Shown one piece after another: positions 23,573 to 37,384 of a DNA stretch of 64,000 nt. The stretch covers positions 7,502,001 through 7,566,000 of the forward strand of contig NC_003284.9 of assembly GCF_000002985.6 (NCBI RefSeq). The letters are read 5' to 3'. The stretch is from Caenorhabditis elegans. Its lineage: Eukaryota; Nematoda; Chromadorea; Rhabditida; Rhabditidae. Position 1 is the stretch's first letter. Each line of letters opens with the position of its first letter. Position numbers and translations under genes: made by a program. The notes beneath the pieces are model-generated. The model saw only the letters and a list, made by a program, of their open reading frames with translations, searched no databases and was not told the origin of the DNA.

Positions 23573-25253
23573 ATGGGCAGCGGCCAGAGCATGAATCATA
23601 GTCCTGGAGACATGATGGATCACCACCAATACCCTGATATGAACATGATCTTCAAAGGAATCCCAAAAATGATTCAGGTAATTTTTAATGAACAGTATCT
23701 AGAAGACAACTAAAAATTGATTCCCAATTTAGGTCGCAGATGACATGCACAGAATGACAGATTATATAATGGATCTTCGTAACCTGACAATTGCTGTTTT
23801 AGCTATTTCTGTCTTTGGACTGATTTGCTTTATGATTTTAAAGATTGTGCACAACAAAAGTTCAAGGCGAAAGCGCCGCTCGATACAACGACAGGTGCCT
23901 ACTGCAAAAAAATCACGGCGAGATAGGTCGTAATGAAAAATTTATATGTTTCAGATAGAAGAAGGATATCCACCAGCTGCCCCGAGATACTATTACTCTT
24001 CGCAGTATGCTCCAGAACCATGGGACCGACCAAAACACACATACAGGTACTGATAAAAATGATAAATGATGAATTGTAAGCTTTTGAGCAAAATTGCAAA
24101 ACGGCTAAAGTTGAAAATACAGTTAGCTGATAAATTGCCACATTAAAAAAAGGTGACCAAGTATTGCTCGAACACAAACAATTTATTCGTGTTTATTGCA
24201 TGAGTTGCAAGTTTTATATATCAACTGGTTTGTTATATCAAATTCACAATTTCATGATTCAGTAATTGTTTTGTATCTTAGTTTTAATAGGAATATTCCA
24301 CATTTTTTAAACTAAAAACGACTAAGGTAACGGAATGATATTTGAGAGAAAGCAACTTGTCCCGTGGGACGTTAAAATATTTGCTATGAATTTGATTTTT
24401 TAAATTTCGGAATCATTTTTTATTTTATTCAATTTTATTTATTTATTTACTATTTCTTTGACTTGAAATGTGAGAGATTCTTTCACTTGAAATATAATCA
24501 TAAAATTAATTCAACAAACGACCAGTGTCTTTCAAAGTTAGGAAAAAATATTGTTTTATATGTATTTACATATAAAATTCTGAATGAATGACATCATGGA
24601 TCAAATTAGCGTTCACTGTCAAAAGTGAGCACATGAGATGTCGGCCGCTATAGTTTTTTTGCCGTAACTGTGTTCATCTAACCAAACTAAGTTAAAAATA
24701 ACCAATATTTTCCAGTCCATCCATTGAAGAGAAGAAACAACTGGAATGCAGGAACAGCAGTCCGGAGTTCAAAGGAAACGGTTCTGTCAATTACAAGGTA
24801 CGATTTCGTTTCTCTTAATGACTATCTTGACCAACTTAATTTATCAGCCATACACGAATGAGTCAACGGAGATGTCACCGGAAAATGAGAAGAAAACGTC
24901 ATTGAGCAACGATATGTCACATCGGGGAGCTACAACCGCCAGTGTACCAAAGGTAATAATTGACTCGGAGAACTATTTCTGAAGCATTCTCCCTCGTCAG
25001 TCAATTTTTGTCAGCTTCGTCTTTTGTACTACCCCTCCGTTGCCTTGTGATAAGTCTTTGACCCTTCTAACTCTTCTTCCCCGGCCGAGAGAACCATTCC
25101 AGCTTTTTGATATTATCCCCATTTTTTGTTTCATTCGATTTTTGTTTTGAATGATTTCTTGTATCAGTTGTCAATAGAAATGTTTAATTCCAGAGGTCAC
25201 TAGATCCAGTCAAGTTAGTGGTCGGTGATCTTCCATATGTTGATTCGTCATGA
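23573..25253 (+). CDS. Small single-pass membrane protein, nematode-type, function unknown
   Basis: I do not recognise the family. Six exons (23573-23677, 23733-23894, 23955-24046, 24716-24797, 24848-24952, 25194-25253) give 201 residues. It starts MGSGQS, which fits an N-myristoylation signal (Gly2, Ser6). A His/Met/Asp-rich segment follows, then one hydrophobic helix (NLTIAVLAISVFGLICFMIL, residues about 50-69), then a very basic patch (SSRRKRRSIQRQ). The C-terminal half is polar, rich in Ser, Pro, Glu and Tyr, and looks disordered. The basic residues right after the helix suggest that side is cytosolic. An AATAAA lies about 160 bp past the stop. The neighbours give no functional clue. Confidence 0.8.
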
Positions 25254-25728
25254 TTTGCTCAAATTTTCAAGTGATCAAGTTTGAAAATTGTTCGAAAAAC
25301 TCTCATTTTTATGTTCTGTCATTTTGTTTTACCGTTTTTTTTAGTAATATATATAAACTGAAACCCTCAATCCTGATGATGCCAAAATTTGTTTTTGTAT
25401 TGATTTTTATTGAATAAACGTTGATGTACGTTTTGAAACATTAAACCTTAAATTAATTTTTAATTTTTAAGATTATTCATTCAGTGAAATGTACCAGGTT
25501 TATGACTTTCACATTGTTTTAACCAATGGTTTTGAACCACATTTCCCAGAAAACAGTGTCTATTACCAATACTCAGAAATTTTAAAAATACTATAATATT
25601 CAGCTCCTTTGACACGTAAATTTTAAGATCGTGTGCCGTATTTCGGGATTTTTGGAAAAATGGGTATCGCCCAATTTTTCGATTGTTGAACGAAAATTAA
25701 CTGCATGTGATCATTATACATACACGAT

Positions 25729-25734
<6 letters not shown>

Positions 25735-25772
<38 letters not shown>
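25735..25772. repeat. GA dinucleotide microsatellite (about 19 units)
   Basis: Uninterrupted GA repeat in the intergenic region. Confidence 0.95.
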
Positions 25773-25776
<4 letters not shown>

Positions 25777-25946
25777 ATTTTAAATTTTCATAATTCCATA
25801 TCAAATTGATTGATGGGTTTTATTGGTTCGAGATGTGCATTCATTGGTGGCAAATTTATACAATTCCTGTCATGATTTATTAAAAGGTATATGGCAAAAT
25901 GATTTGGCAATTCGATGATCGGATATTAAACACTGATGGGAGGGAA

Positions 25947-25963
25947 GGGGGGGGGGGGGGGGG
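25947..25963 (+). repeat. Homopolymeric G17 tract
   Basis: Seventeen consecutive G, with shorter G runs on both sides. Such tracts can form G-quadruplexes and are known fragile sites in C. elegans lacking the DOG-1/FANCJ helicase. Confidence 0.95.
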
Positions 25964-26615
25964 TGGCGTGGGGTGAGAGAAAAGTATGAAGAACACCATC
26001 AATCATACATTTCGAAATAAGTGTTACACATCCACCATTGATGAAGAATGAATGGTCAAGGTGTCGAGGGATACGTAACAAGTGTTTAGAAGGAGAGGAG
26101 TGGGGGCCTCACACGAATATTGACTATGAGATGTATGAAACGAGCGAGCGAGGGGGTATTGGAAGAAGCAAAACGGGCAAGGGACCTATTTATTCAGAAA
26201 GTGGTGAAATGTTGAAAACTGCGGTGCATGGGCAAACAGCTGTGATGAAACGAAAAGAGAAATAAAGAGATATACGAAAACAGGGAATAGATAAGGTTTT
26301 TGGCAAGAGAGAAAATGTTTCAAGCATGTCTCATGGCTGTTTGGTGAGTAGGGGGTCGTCTATTTTGTGAGGTAGAGTACTTGTAAAGTTATATGATTCC
26401 AGGAAACAGTTTCTGCTCAAATATCAAAACATCATCAAAGATTCAAGACCACTAATAAAGATTTTGTAAGATATTCCTCACAATTGTGGCTACATTAATT
26501 CAAAAACCATTTCTATATTCTACATATTATACCATTCGTTACTCCAAACCGGAACGTTGTATCAAGTATCAAATTAAAATGTAATCGAAAACTAGAGTTT
26601 TTGTTTTTCTCCAGT

Positions 26616-29600
26616 TCAAATGTACTGTGGAGTCATGTGTGGGATTAACTGAGATTCAGGAGGAGGAAGGTTGTAAACATTAGTCGATAAAGATAATGGG
26701 GTTGAGAAGTTGGTTGTTAGAACACTCGGAGTTGTCATGTGCATTGGAGGTGGATCGGTAGATGGGGTTTCGTTTCGGTAGTCTGAAAATGTTAAACTTT
26801 TTCAGTTTATATTCATATTCCCTTACATTTATCAGGTGTCTGCTCTCTGGAGTGAAAAAGGTAATTGCTCTCGTTCCCATCGTCCATTGGGTGATCCAGG
26901 TATACTGCAAAACAAGAATGAAAAGCTTAGCGATAAGCTTCAAATTTCTCACAGTAATTAGGGCTCTGCCCGTTGATACTCTCGATAGGAGAGTTGCTGT
27001 CGCTTTCTGCACGATTTGAGGACTTCCACCGGCGACCAGCGTCCTTCTTCAACCGTTTCTCTTTGGCTCGACGATTTTGAAACCAAACCTGATAAAAAAT
27101 AAAACATTAGCGAAGCCGCTTGATAAGGCAAGTGCTACCTGAACAACTCTCATGTCAAGTCCAGTTTCTGAAGCGAGTTGTTCTCTGACATGTCGAGCTG
27201 GTTTACTGCTAGTTTGGTATGCCTGAAATAATAAATCTAAACATTTGAAATAATACATCTATAGTTATATTGAAGTGTAGAGCAGATTTCCTATTAGTCG
27301 TGCACTCAGAACGACGAATTAAAAAGTAGTCTAGTAAGTTCTATTGGCTTTGTACACGTAATGGTCTAATAACTCTGCTCAAATTGTTGAGAACTTTTGT
27401 TTAAAACAAGTTATCTTAATTATCACTTGCAACACTTATAATAAAAGTATGGATCGCACCTGAAATTGCTAAACAGACAATTCCGGATGTTTCGATTGTA
27501 TAGTAATATTATATTTTATATTGTAATGTTTTAAGGAATACGAATTTATAATTGGTAACACTAATATTACAGTAAATTGTTTCTGTTGTGAAATGCTCAC
27601 TCACTAAAGAATCTGACAAGCGGATTGCACTCAATTCTATTACAAATGGCGCCAGAGTGTTGCGGTTTTATGTGGCTCTTGTCAATCTACGGCGCTGTCT
27701 TGCTTTACAAAAATGATTTGCTTTATTTTATGACTTCACCTCATCAATGATAAAAACAGTGGAAAGAGCTCACCTGCTTCAAGGTTTCTAGACTCTTGGC
27801 GGAAATCGTAGTCCGTGGTCTCTTGTTACTACCATCGCCTTCTAGTTCATTGCAGTCTGGAAGCGAGACTATTGAGAAAAATCGAGTAGCTCTTTATGGA
27901 GGACTGATCACTTACGTTTATCTCTAGCCTGCTCATAATCGTCTTTACACACGAGTCGCGCATCGTCGGCAATCAAATAAAACTCTTCTCCGGTTTCAAG
28001 AGATCTGAAAAAATATGCAAGTTTCAGAGCAATAAGTTTAAAGTTTACCGTTTGCAAATAAAACACTGAAAACATTCAACATGGTAGACATGATTCGATG
28101 CTTTTCGAACAACATGGTCCGGGACGATGCCTTCATTGCAGGAGGAGCATTTGGTACCGAATTTTCTGAAGTTATGAGTTTTGTAAATGAAAAAAAAGAA
28201 GACGAATGCAGTTCAGCTATCAAAACTTACAATGCAAAAATTGAAACATTGCACTTGAAAAAATAACGTTATGGGTGGGTTTGGTAGAAACGAAAACTAT
28301 TAGTACGAGTAATTTCATGAACAAACTCATTTGCTTCAATGTACAAAATTATATGTATTAAGATTTTATTCAATCGAATAATAAATTCTACAACTATAAC
28401 TATTTTGACAGATGTATTCTAATTTTCTTTTGTTTTTTATAAATGACATAAATGACAAGTAAATATTTCGGTTCACATATAGATTTCCAAAAAAGAAAAC
28501 CCATGTTATTTGAAAGTTTTTCGATGTTTTTGTTCACTCTTAAAAACAATTCTTCTATGACTTCTGATATGACTTCTGATGATTTCAAGGTTGAGTATTA
28601 TAAAAATATTTTGAATACTACTGAATCTGAAACTTTTTCATTAAACTCGATCAAAAACGTTTTGAGAACTTTCCGGAAAAATTCAAAAGTTTTTTTTTCA
28701 CGGAATGCTTTCCTATTTTTAAGAAATTTAAGACCGTAATAAATAAAATTATCAACCTTATTGGAGCAAGTTTACGGTAACGCACTGAATAATTTTCAGA
28801 TTAACTTTTTTTTTATTAGAGTGATACTCTGCAACCATATTTTTTGTAGTCATCTATTTTTAAAGAAAAATTTTAATCTGAAGTCAGAGAGCTGTGATAT
28901 TATATTATAAAAGAAAATTGAACGTTTACTCAAAAAAACCTTTTAAATTTTTATTATTATCATTGAATGTTTGAAATCGTTCTCTAATTTTTTATTCTAA
29001 GATTTACCAAAAAGCTATCCCCTAGTTTCCAAGTTGAATTTAAATTCTATTCTTCTGGTTGAAAATGTTTTCGCACCAAATATTAAAAAAAAAAAAAACA
29101 TAAGCTTTCAAAGACAATGTTTTGTTATCATACACTTCTCCGTTCTATTTCAAAATATGTGAGTAAGAAAGCTAAAAAGCCGCACTACGCATTTCTGTGA
29201 TACCAAAAAAAGCTAAAACTACCATCTTACTTGTAAAAGTGTGCCCGGCAATACATAGAATCTTCGCGCAGGAAACATGTCGCACCAAGCTCGTCTTTAC
29301 ACGTAGAACATCGGAGGCATGATGAATGATAACATCTGAAAAGAATGAAACTTTGTCGAGAAAAAAATACTAGAGAAGAACAGTGAACCCACCTTCCGTT
29401 GACCTTTGAAACGAACCGATCTCTTATTTTCTTGTCACAAAGCGAACAAATGGCTTCTTCGTTATTCGGATGGCCTGCATTAACTGTAATAAATAATTCA
29501 ACTTGTTTCATATAGCGGCGTGTCGGCTAGATACCCATTCTTGACACATATTCTTGACACATGCTTTATGCTTGACATTCTCCTTGTCTTGTCCATTTTC

Positions 29601-30732
29601 CCTTGCTACACACTAAACCTTATATATTCTGTCATAATATTGTTGACTCCTACTGTTTTTACTTAATTTGTGGCTAAACAGGTTGGAGGAACAAGAGAGA
29701 AAACAGGAGGAGGGATATAACGAACCTAACGGTAATTCAATGCTCATCGCCAGAAGCTTGCAGGTGTGCGTCCTCCCCATAAACTGCTAAAGGTACGGAT
29801 GATGCGCGGAGGTGTGACCAACCATTAAAATATCAAATTTCCAGAAGAATGATGGTCCAGTATTAGCAAAAATATTATGCTATTTTTGTTGCTCAGAGAC
29901 ACAGAAAATACGAACACGAGGCCCGAAACGAGGTATCCGAGAACGCGCGAAAAGGTGTGATAGGTTTCGAAAAACGTTTCCAGTGTGTAATATTGAGTCA
30001 CAATAGGCAAAAGGATGGTCAACTAAAAAAACGCGAGGAGAAGAAAGTGATAAGCGACAAAGGCCACTGCCGTTGGCTACTGTTATTGTAATATGAAGTA
30101 TGAGAGAAAAATGGTGTAGTTGTCGGTAATGTTCAAAAGGACAGGAAGCGAAATGACAAGGATGGACTTTTTTCTTTTCTTTTTGTCGTATGACTTAAGA
30201 ATATGGGGAATACGTTTTTGCTTATGATTCTGAAGTATGAAATGTTTTCACGAAATGGTGTTGAACTAATTTTCTAGATGTTTACTAAAAAGTCCCTTGT
30301 CCCGGTTTTAAGGGGTTTGTGATTAAAAAAACAAATTTGCAGCTCAACAGCTGGCATTCTCTGAAAAAATCAATTCTTCACACTATGCATTTTGATAAAT
30401 ACGAGCAATATATGGTACTTGTTTATTAGCTGTTACCCAATATGTTTTCAGTGTATAAAATTCTATGATGTCAACACGTAAATAACCATGATTGCTCCTG
30501 CGTCTAAAATACAAAAAGAAAACATTTTTAATTTTTGGAAAAATTGAAAACATTTCGGGGTACAGATACAAAAAATACCTATTTATTTTAATCGAGTATA
30601 TCCGAAGAATATGTTTCCAAACCTACCATTACTAAAGTCTTCCTGCGGAGAAAGAAGCCCGGTGCTGCACATCACGATATGATTGTCCAGCTCATCGCAC
30701 TCGCCAAGAGTCAAAATGTTGTGTCCCAGCAT
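26616..30732 (-). CDS. ceh-14: LIM-homeodomain transcription factor CEH-14 (Lhx3/4 class)
   Basis: Nuclear DNA-binding regulator of neuronal identity; C. elegans CEH-14 acts in AFD thermosensory neurons among others. Ten exons give 355 residues: 30627-30732, 29393-29483, 29231-29335, 28049-28165, 27916-28004, 27774-27868, 27139-27222, 26953-27088, 26827-26904, 26616-26782. LIM1 starts at about residue 48 (CSLCDKKI) and LIM2 at about 107 (CSSCNEGIV), each with the expected zinc-binding Cys/His spacing. The homeodomain, about 184-244, includes KRPRTTI, the Lhx3-type [10 protein letters not shown] and [11 protein letters not shown]. It is split by two introns, one just before the WFQN recognition helix. 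The C-terminal tail is Pro/Thr/Ser-rich. I recognise the sequence as ceh-14 and not the X-linked relatives ttx-3, lim-4 or lim-6. Introns 1 and 3 exceed 1 kb and may hold enhancers. Confidence 0.96.
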
Positions 30733-30750
30733 GTTTGTTGAAAAAGGCCT

Positions 30751-30757
30751 CTGAAAA
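30751..30757 (-). promoter_or_regulatory. Candidate splice acceptor upstream of the ceh-14 ATG
   Basis: TTTTCAG on the minus strand about 18 bases before the ceh-14 ATG. Either a spliced-leader acceptor or the 3' end of a 5' UTR intron. Confidence 0.5.
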
Positions 30758-33700
30758 TAAACATAGCGAGTCGAATTCGGGATAGACGATTCTGACGATT
30801 TAGTTGAGGTGAATATTTAAGCGAAACCAAAGATATAATGTAATTTATTTTCTCTTTATTTTTGTTTATTATATGAAAACAAAAAAGAAAAAGAAAGAAA
30901 AAATTTGATTAGCTAAAAGTCTAATTTCAGAAAAAAAAAGTATTCATGAAAAAAAAACCGCACGCTAGCTTGAATAGCTAATGAACTTTTATAAAAAGCC
31001 TAGTCAAATGTTTCAGACTCATGATCAAACTCGTATGGAAAGTTAAGAAAAAATGTCGTTAGTCGGTTCTTGAGACTACGTGTATGTTATGCTCCACGAG
31101 CCATGAATGTCCCGAAAATAAAGTCCCGCCCATTTCTTGTCTCACGCCAATGAGCGGGTAAGAAGCCATGCTCTCTTGTGCATTTCTTAGCTCTGGGATA
31201 CGATACATCTCCCGAAACAATGGATTCAAACCTAAAGTTCACTAATTGAATGTTGCTCAAATGACTTATCACATCTAAGCAAATGTTTTACAGAAACGGC
31301 CGCGAAAATAAGAAGATTGTTTTTATCATCGATAAATTCAGAAATCCTCTCAAATCCGCTCGTTCCTCGTGATTTTCGGAGCAATAGCATCTTTCCAAAA
31401 AACTTTGTTTATATTCTACTTTCAAAATGATTGAAAAAGTGCAAAATTTGAAAAAAGAAAGAAACATTTCAACTTAATTGATGTCAAAAGCAATTAAGAG
31501 AGGGTGTCCTAGTTTCATTAATATTGCGTGCTTTTTGAAATGAAATGAGAAAATGAAATGATCAGTTAGGTCAAGAAAAAATTAAATTGCGGCATGAACA
31601 TGTTTTTGTGGATTATTGCATTATTAGAAACTATTGAACTTTTCATGAATGGGTTCCTTTTAAATGGTAAAAAAAATACTTTAATGAATAGAAAATTACA
31701 GTTGCTCATTTTAAATGAAAACAATTGTTGAATTTTCAGGAGTAGAGTTTCAGAATGAAATATCATCTTGGAAACAATAGAATTAACAGAAATTCAACTT
31801 GAGGAGCCTAACAGTAGTAAACATTGATCTTAAAATACAAAACAGTCGAAACTATGAATAAGTAAAATATAAACTATTTAGTAAAGTAACCCGATGATTG
31901 AATTTCATGGAAGTTTTAAAAATACAAAAATAGCTTCAAAATGTCTATTCAAAAATTATCGTCAAATATACGTATTACCGTATTAGTATTGTTTCTATTA
32001 AGCTTAAATCTTTACTGCTCTTATGTGGCAACTCATATCTTGAGTTTTGGATTCTATTCAAATTTGTTAAACTATTGGAATATCAAAAGCACACATATTT
32101 GGCACTTGTTCCGACTGAAAATGTTCCGACAAAGCAACAACTTTGAGCTTTCAATGTTCAACAATTGTGGTACAAGACTACTAGAAAAAGTTCTTATAAA
32201 TTATTTTACTTAATAAATAACAAAAATAAACATGAAACAATGTAAGTTGGTAATGTTCCGGTTGATCATTTTTATAGCAATTTCTGTGTGAGTTTCTTTT
32301 TCACTACTTCTATCATTACAATAATATGTGATAGTATATTGCTTGTATTTGTCTAGACTAAATTATTATAGGTTCACGATCTGCAGACTGCTTTAGTACT
32401 TCTTTTTTGGAAATGTATGGTGCCTATCCCAAGCTTTAAGCCAACCTAAGAAAACATTGATAATTTGTCTGCTTAACAAAAGATCAGAAGTTTACGAAAT
32501 AGTTAATTAAAAGTAATATAAACCAATGCTGCTCTCAAAAGCAGACAAGACAACGTGCGAGAGCACATCCATTATCCGGCTTGCAGGCCAGGATAGAAGC
32601 GCTTCAAAATTAGGTAATAGCTGGGTCTCGGCTCTCGTCCCGAAAAGCTGCCACCAGTCTTGATATAATGACGTCGTCGTGCTGCTGCTCTCTGCCTTCG
32701 TCCATCAACGCGCCAATATGGTGCGCGTATACGGACAATGATCGGTAATGGTTGAGGGGAGGGGAGGCATGGATGTATTTTAGAAGGGCAGCTGACAACA
32801 TGTTCGCAACAAATTCTGCTCGTCATAAAATTGGTGCTAAAATGTATCAATTAAGTTATGGAGAGTGACTGGGCAGCCGGAAGGAGAATCAATTCGTGAG
32901 GAGACAGGAAAGTGAGGGAAAACTGTTGGTCTTGTTGTAAAACTTAAGTTTTTTCTGATTCATTCTTTTTCTTCATGGTTCATGACTGAACCATTTAGCA
33001 TAAAGATGTGAGCATTTGATTTCCGCATTGTAAAATATTTTGTAAACCGATTGACCGTGCCCGGCACCCAATGTGTTGAATCAGTTTGTTTTCAATCGGC
33101 ATCAGCTAGCATGAACAGTTTAACAGTTACAAATATAAAAATTTCTTAGTGTAAAAAGTCAAAAAATATTTTGCGATACAGTTTTCATCAAATGATTTAA
33201 AAATTCCCAATTTTAATTTTTACTTAAAAATGTAAAAATGTGGAGGAAATGATTAAAGATTTCCTTTGCGCCAAAATGACTGCATATCATGATAACACTT
33301 TTCAAAAAATGTAAGTATATTTTATTTCTAATCAAAAAACGGGGGAAACTCACTTTCCGACTTTTTTTGAAAATGATCGATCAAAAAGCTTTCTTTCAAA
33401 CTTTTGTTCTAATGATGTTTAAAATATTTATATTCCAACATTTCAGGCGTTCGGAAGTGCCTAAGATTTCTCGAAAAGTAAAGTTACCTCAGTTTTCCAG
33501 CTTCAATAATATCACTTACTGACGTTACTCCATTTTTGTTTATACTATTTTATATCTGCATCTCAGACATTGATGTATACAGTTTTGCAGAAAAGACTTT
33601 CTTTACAATTTGGATTTTTTGGCTCTTGACTTTTGTAAACATGTAAACCAAATTAAAAAAAACTAAATATTAATCAGCTTTAACTTAATGCAATTTTTTT

Positions 33701-34471
33701 GGAAAATAACACGTTGAGTAGATACTTCAGAAAGTTATTTTCTCACGTACACTATATTAGCATTTAAAAGACCGTTTTTTTAAAATTATACCATTTTTTA
33801 CGATGTCCCAAATTTCATACCAACGTTATTTTTTCAAGATAAGAATGGAAACAAACAGTCTTGAGTTGTGTTTTTTCCTAGCTTCTGGAAATGGAATACA
33901 TGGTGAACAATCATAAAATATTTACAACTTATGACTTGTCAGGAAACTGAATTATACACGCGGGACGCGTCAAAAGACAAGAAAGCATCACATCTTGTCA
34001 TTGAAAATGTATCAGAATGGTTTAATTTTGTGTTATATAATGTTGTTTTCTTTATAGTGTAAAAGAACTCCACAGAAGTCATAACCCATATCATAAGCTA
34101 TTTTCATGGGTAGAACCCACTAATGGTCGAAACATATAATTAAGCTCATTTTACTTAACACCCCTCGTTGCTGCAGGTCATTACAGTAGTCAGAACGATA
34201 TTCTCAGGGATCTCCTATCTTTATCCTCTGTGGTATGTGCGCGAGAGTCATGTGGATGTTGTCTGCCCTGACAGCCAGCTGCCTTTCCAGTCGCCTTCTT
34301 CTCCTTGTTTTATGTCTTCGAGTTTACGACCGTGGCCGTTAACCCTTGAATTTCCTATTCAATACCTTTTGGCTTTTGCTTCATGTGTCTATGCGTATGG
34401 GTTGTACCGAGTCTGAGACATGTATGCTTTATTTCTTGTCAGATACTCAAAATTAGTTTTCGAAGAAATGA

Positions 34472-34477
34472 TTTATT
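34472..34477 (-). terminator. dpy-7 polyadenylation signal
   Basis: AATAAA on the minus strand about 175 nt past the dpy-7 stop codon. It is the first canonical hexamer found. Confidence 0.5.
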
Positions 34478-34652
34478 ACACAAGCAAGCACATTAATAAA
34501 TCTGTAACGACGTGAGTGGAATGATTGAAATGGCAAAACAAAATTAAACGGGGCTTGAATTATACTACGATAGTTGCTTTAACATTGATATTGGTTTTTC
34601 GGTGACTACCAATCATCAATAAATCATTTCAAAAAAAAAGAGAGAAAGGGAT

Positions 34653-35788
<1,136 letters not shown>

Positions 35789-35792
35789 TTAT

Positions 35793-35799
35793 CTGGAAC
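35793..35799 (-). promoter_or_regulatory. Candidate SL acceptor of dpy-7
   Basis: GTTCCAG on the minus strand, four bases before the ATG. Its position fits a spliced-leader acceptor. Confidence 0.5.
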
Positions 35800-35923
35800 A
35801 AAATGTAAGAATATTCTTAAAAATTGTTTCATTCAGAATGAATCTTGTTTTGTTTTCACAGAGCGGTAGAAAAAATATTTCGAGTTTTGACAAAAAATAT
35901 AAATTAAAAAAAAGAACAGGGTG

Positions 35924-36046
35924 TGATAAATGAATTGAATTGAAAAGAACATGGATTGTAGAAAACGGAAAGGTGGATGAAGGTGGAGTGTATCTGTTAA
36001 ATAGGTCAGTCTTTATCGACACAATAACCCAATTATCGGAGATAAG
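35924..36046 (-). promoter_or_regulatory. dpy-7 promoter: GATA sites and an NHR-23/ROR element
   Basis: Upstream of the dpy-7 ATG are WGATAR sites TGATAA (35924-35929) and AGATAAG (36040-36046), with GATA cores on the other strand near 36013 and 36033. A perfect ROR response element AAATAGGTCA lies at 35999-36008. GATA factors (ELT class) drive hypodermal genes, and NHR-23 (the worm ROR) drives molt-linked collagen waves. The short dpy-7 promoter is known to suffice for hypodermal expression. Use of these exact sites is inferred from their sequence and position. Confidence 0.65.
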
Positions 36047-36133
36047 AAAAGATTCCAAACGAGAAGAGATGAGTACATGCGAAAAAGGAATGTAGAATAT
36101 AAGGGATGTGTTGCGAGAAATCGTGGAATGAGA

Positions 36134-37384
36134 TTACAAATAGATTGTTCCCGAGAGGTCACTGATGTCTCCGTTACCGCTGCTGCCGCTGCCGCCGCTA
36201 CCGGAGAGACTTTCGATCACACGAGCGTCCTTCTGAAATGTGTACAGTTGCAAAACGTTGGATAAGAACATTTATCAACTAGGAATGCAAAAATCCTATT
36301 AGAACTCACAGGCGTCAGAGACATTCTTGCAAATGGGCATGCCAACGGTTGATTGGAGCTCGTGGATGGTTGGTTGGAGCTCGAACACTCACCATTTCCA
36401 GACGATGCAGTTGTTGCTGAGGTGGATGCCACATTCTTAAACTAAACATCTCTAAAACTTTTTGAAACATTCGAACTAACGTCTTCCAATAGCTGCTGCG
36501 TAGCGTGGTGCAAAACCGTGTTTTTTTTCATTTGAGCTTCATGGTCAGTTTTTCTGTTCTCATCAAATCCAGCTCTCATCTGATCCACCAAGCAAGCGGT
36601 AAAAATTACCCAAGCCTGTCCAGCTCCCGGAAGATCTCGCACTGCCTCTTGCGCCAGTACCACATCAATCATCACTTCTCCAAACTTTTCCCAGTAGTTT
36701 CCAGCAAGACCATATGGCTTCAAGATGCTATGTGCACGTCCTACAAATGAGTATATTTAGCAAAAAAAAACCCTTCTAAACATATGCTGCATACCAATTA
36801 CTCTCGGGTCGTTTTCAGAGCTAGTGTCCGTTCTCTTCGACTTTTCCACATCAAAATTCTTTATGACAGAGTCAATCATTTTCACACAGTTTTTTGAGTG
36901 ATCCCGTAATGTGGAAGTAGTTCCACGTGACATTGCACATAGAAACATCCTCGTCGAGAACATATCTCTTATGTTTGGCAGATTTTTCACGAGCTTGTCA
37001 AAAACCTGTAGTTTTATTTTTACTATGAAACTCATCTCACAACGAAGCTTACTTCTTCAAAAACATTTTCCACTCTTTTTCCTCCGTTTCTAGTCTGTAG
37101 TCGGTGCCAGGTGAATCTGATTGCACGCTTCTGTATTTTGCTCAAGCGAGTGTCGTAGATGTAGTGTTTCAAGGCAGGCGTCGGTGGTGCTGCTGGAATA
37201 GAAGTTCGCAATAATTGGAAATAAAAAAAAAATGTTTCAAACTAAAATTACCTTGTTGTTGTAAATCATAGATACTTGGCATACTGCTGCTTTTTCTTGC
37301 TTGCTTGCCGTCTTCCATGTTTGAGTCGACCGATCCTCCACCAGTTTTCTTTCGAACGGTCCGGCTAGAACTCACGCTTCGCAT
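36134..37384 (-). CDS. glb-16: Globin with N- and C-terminal extensions (probably GLB-16)
   Basis: Haem-binding globin, likely a neuronal or hypodermal redox or gas-sensing type and not an oxygen store (family-level inference). Six exons (37252-37384, 37053-37192, 36795-37005, 36481-36740, 36310-36441, 36134-36232) give 324 residues. A basic Ser/Lys-rich N-terminus of about 60 residues precedes the fold. The A helix holds FTWHRL and the CD region has Phe in MFSTRMF. A His in LRDHSKNCVKMID fits distal E7 and one in IGRAHSILKPYG fits proximal F8, so haem binding should be intact. A long H-helix region follows, then about 80 residues of Ser/Thr/Gly-rich tail ending in a GSGGSGSSG run. Most introns are phase 0. 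The symbol rests on position next to dpy-7 and is less certain than the family. Extra 5' exons may exist (37650-38129). Confidence 0.85.

Larger units (their letters stand above)
25254..26615. other. Convergent intergenic region with simple repeats
   Basis: 3' flanks of the small membrane protein gene and of ceh-14. It contains a GA microsatellite and a G17 tract, with purine-rich DNA after them to about 26340. The 75-codon purine-rich ORF at 26038-26265 is a composition artefact. Confidence 0.6.
30733..34652. other. ceh-14 upstream region (about 3.9 kb)
   Basis: No coding exon is supported. The candidate acceptor for ceh-14 exon 1 is at its left end, and the dpy-7 3' flank is at its right. 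A GC-richer island with no convincing ORF lies at about 32545-32780 in otherwise AT-rich DNA. This is the expected location of ceh-14 regulatory elements. Confidence 0.5.

Noticed and set aside
28452-28739. 95-codon plus-strand ORF inside ceh-14 intron 3
   Set aside because: AT-rich intronic sequence with no conserved features or splice partners.
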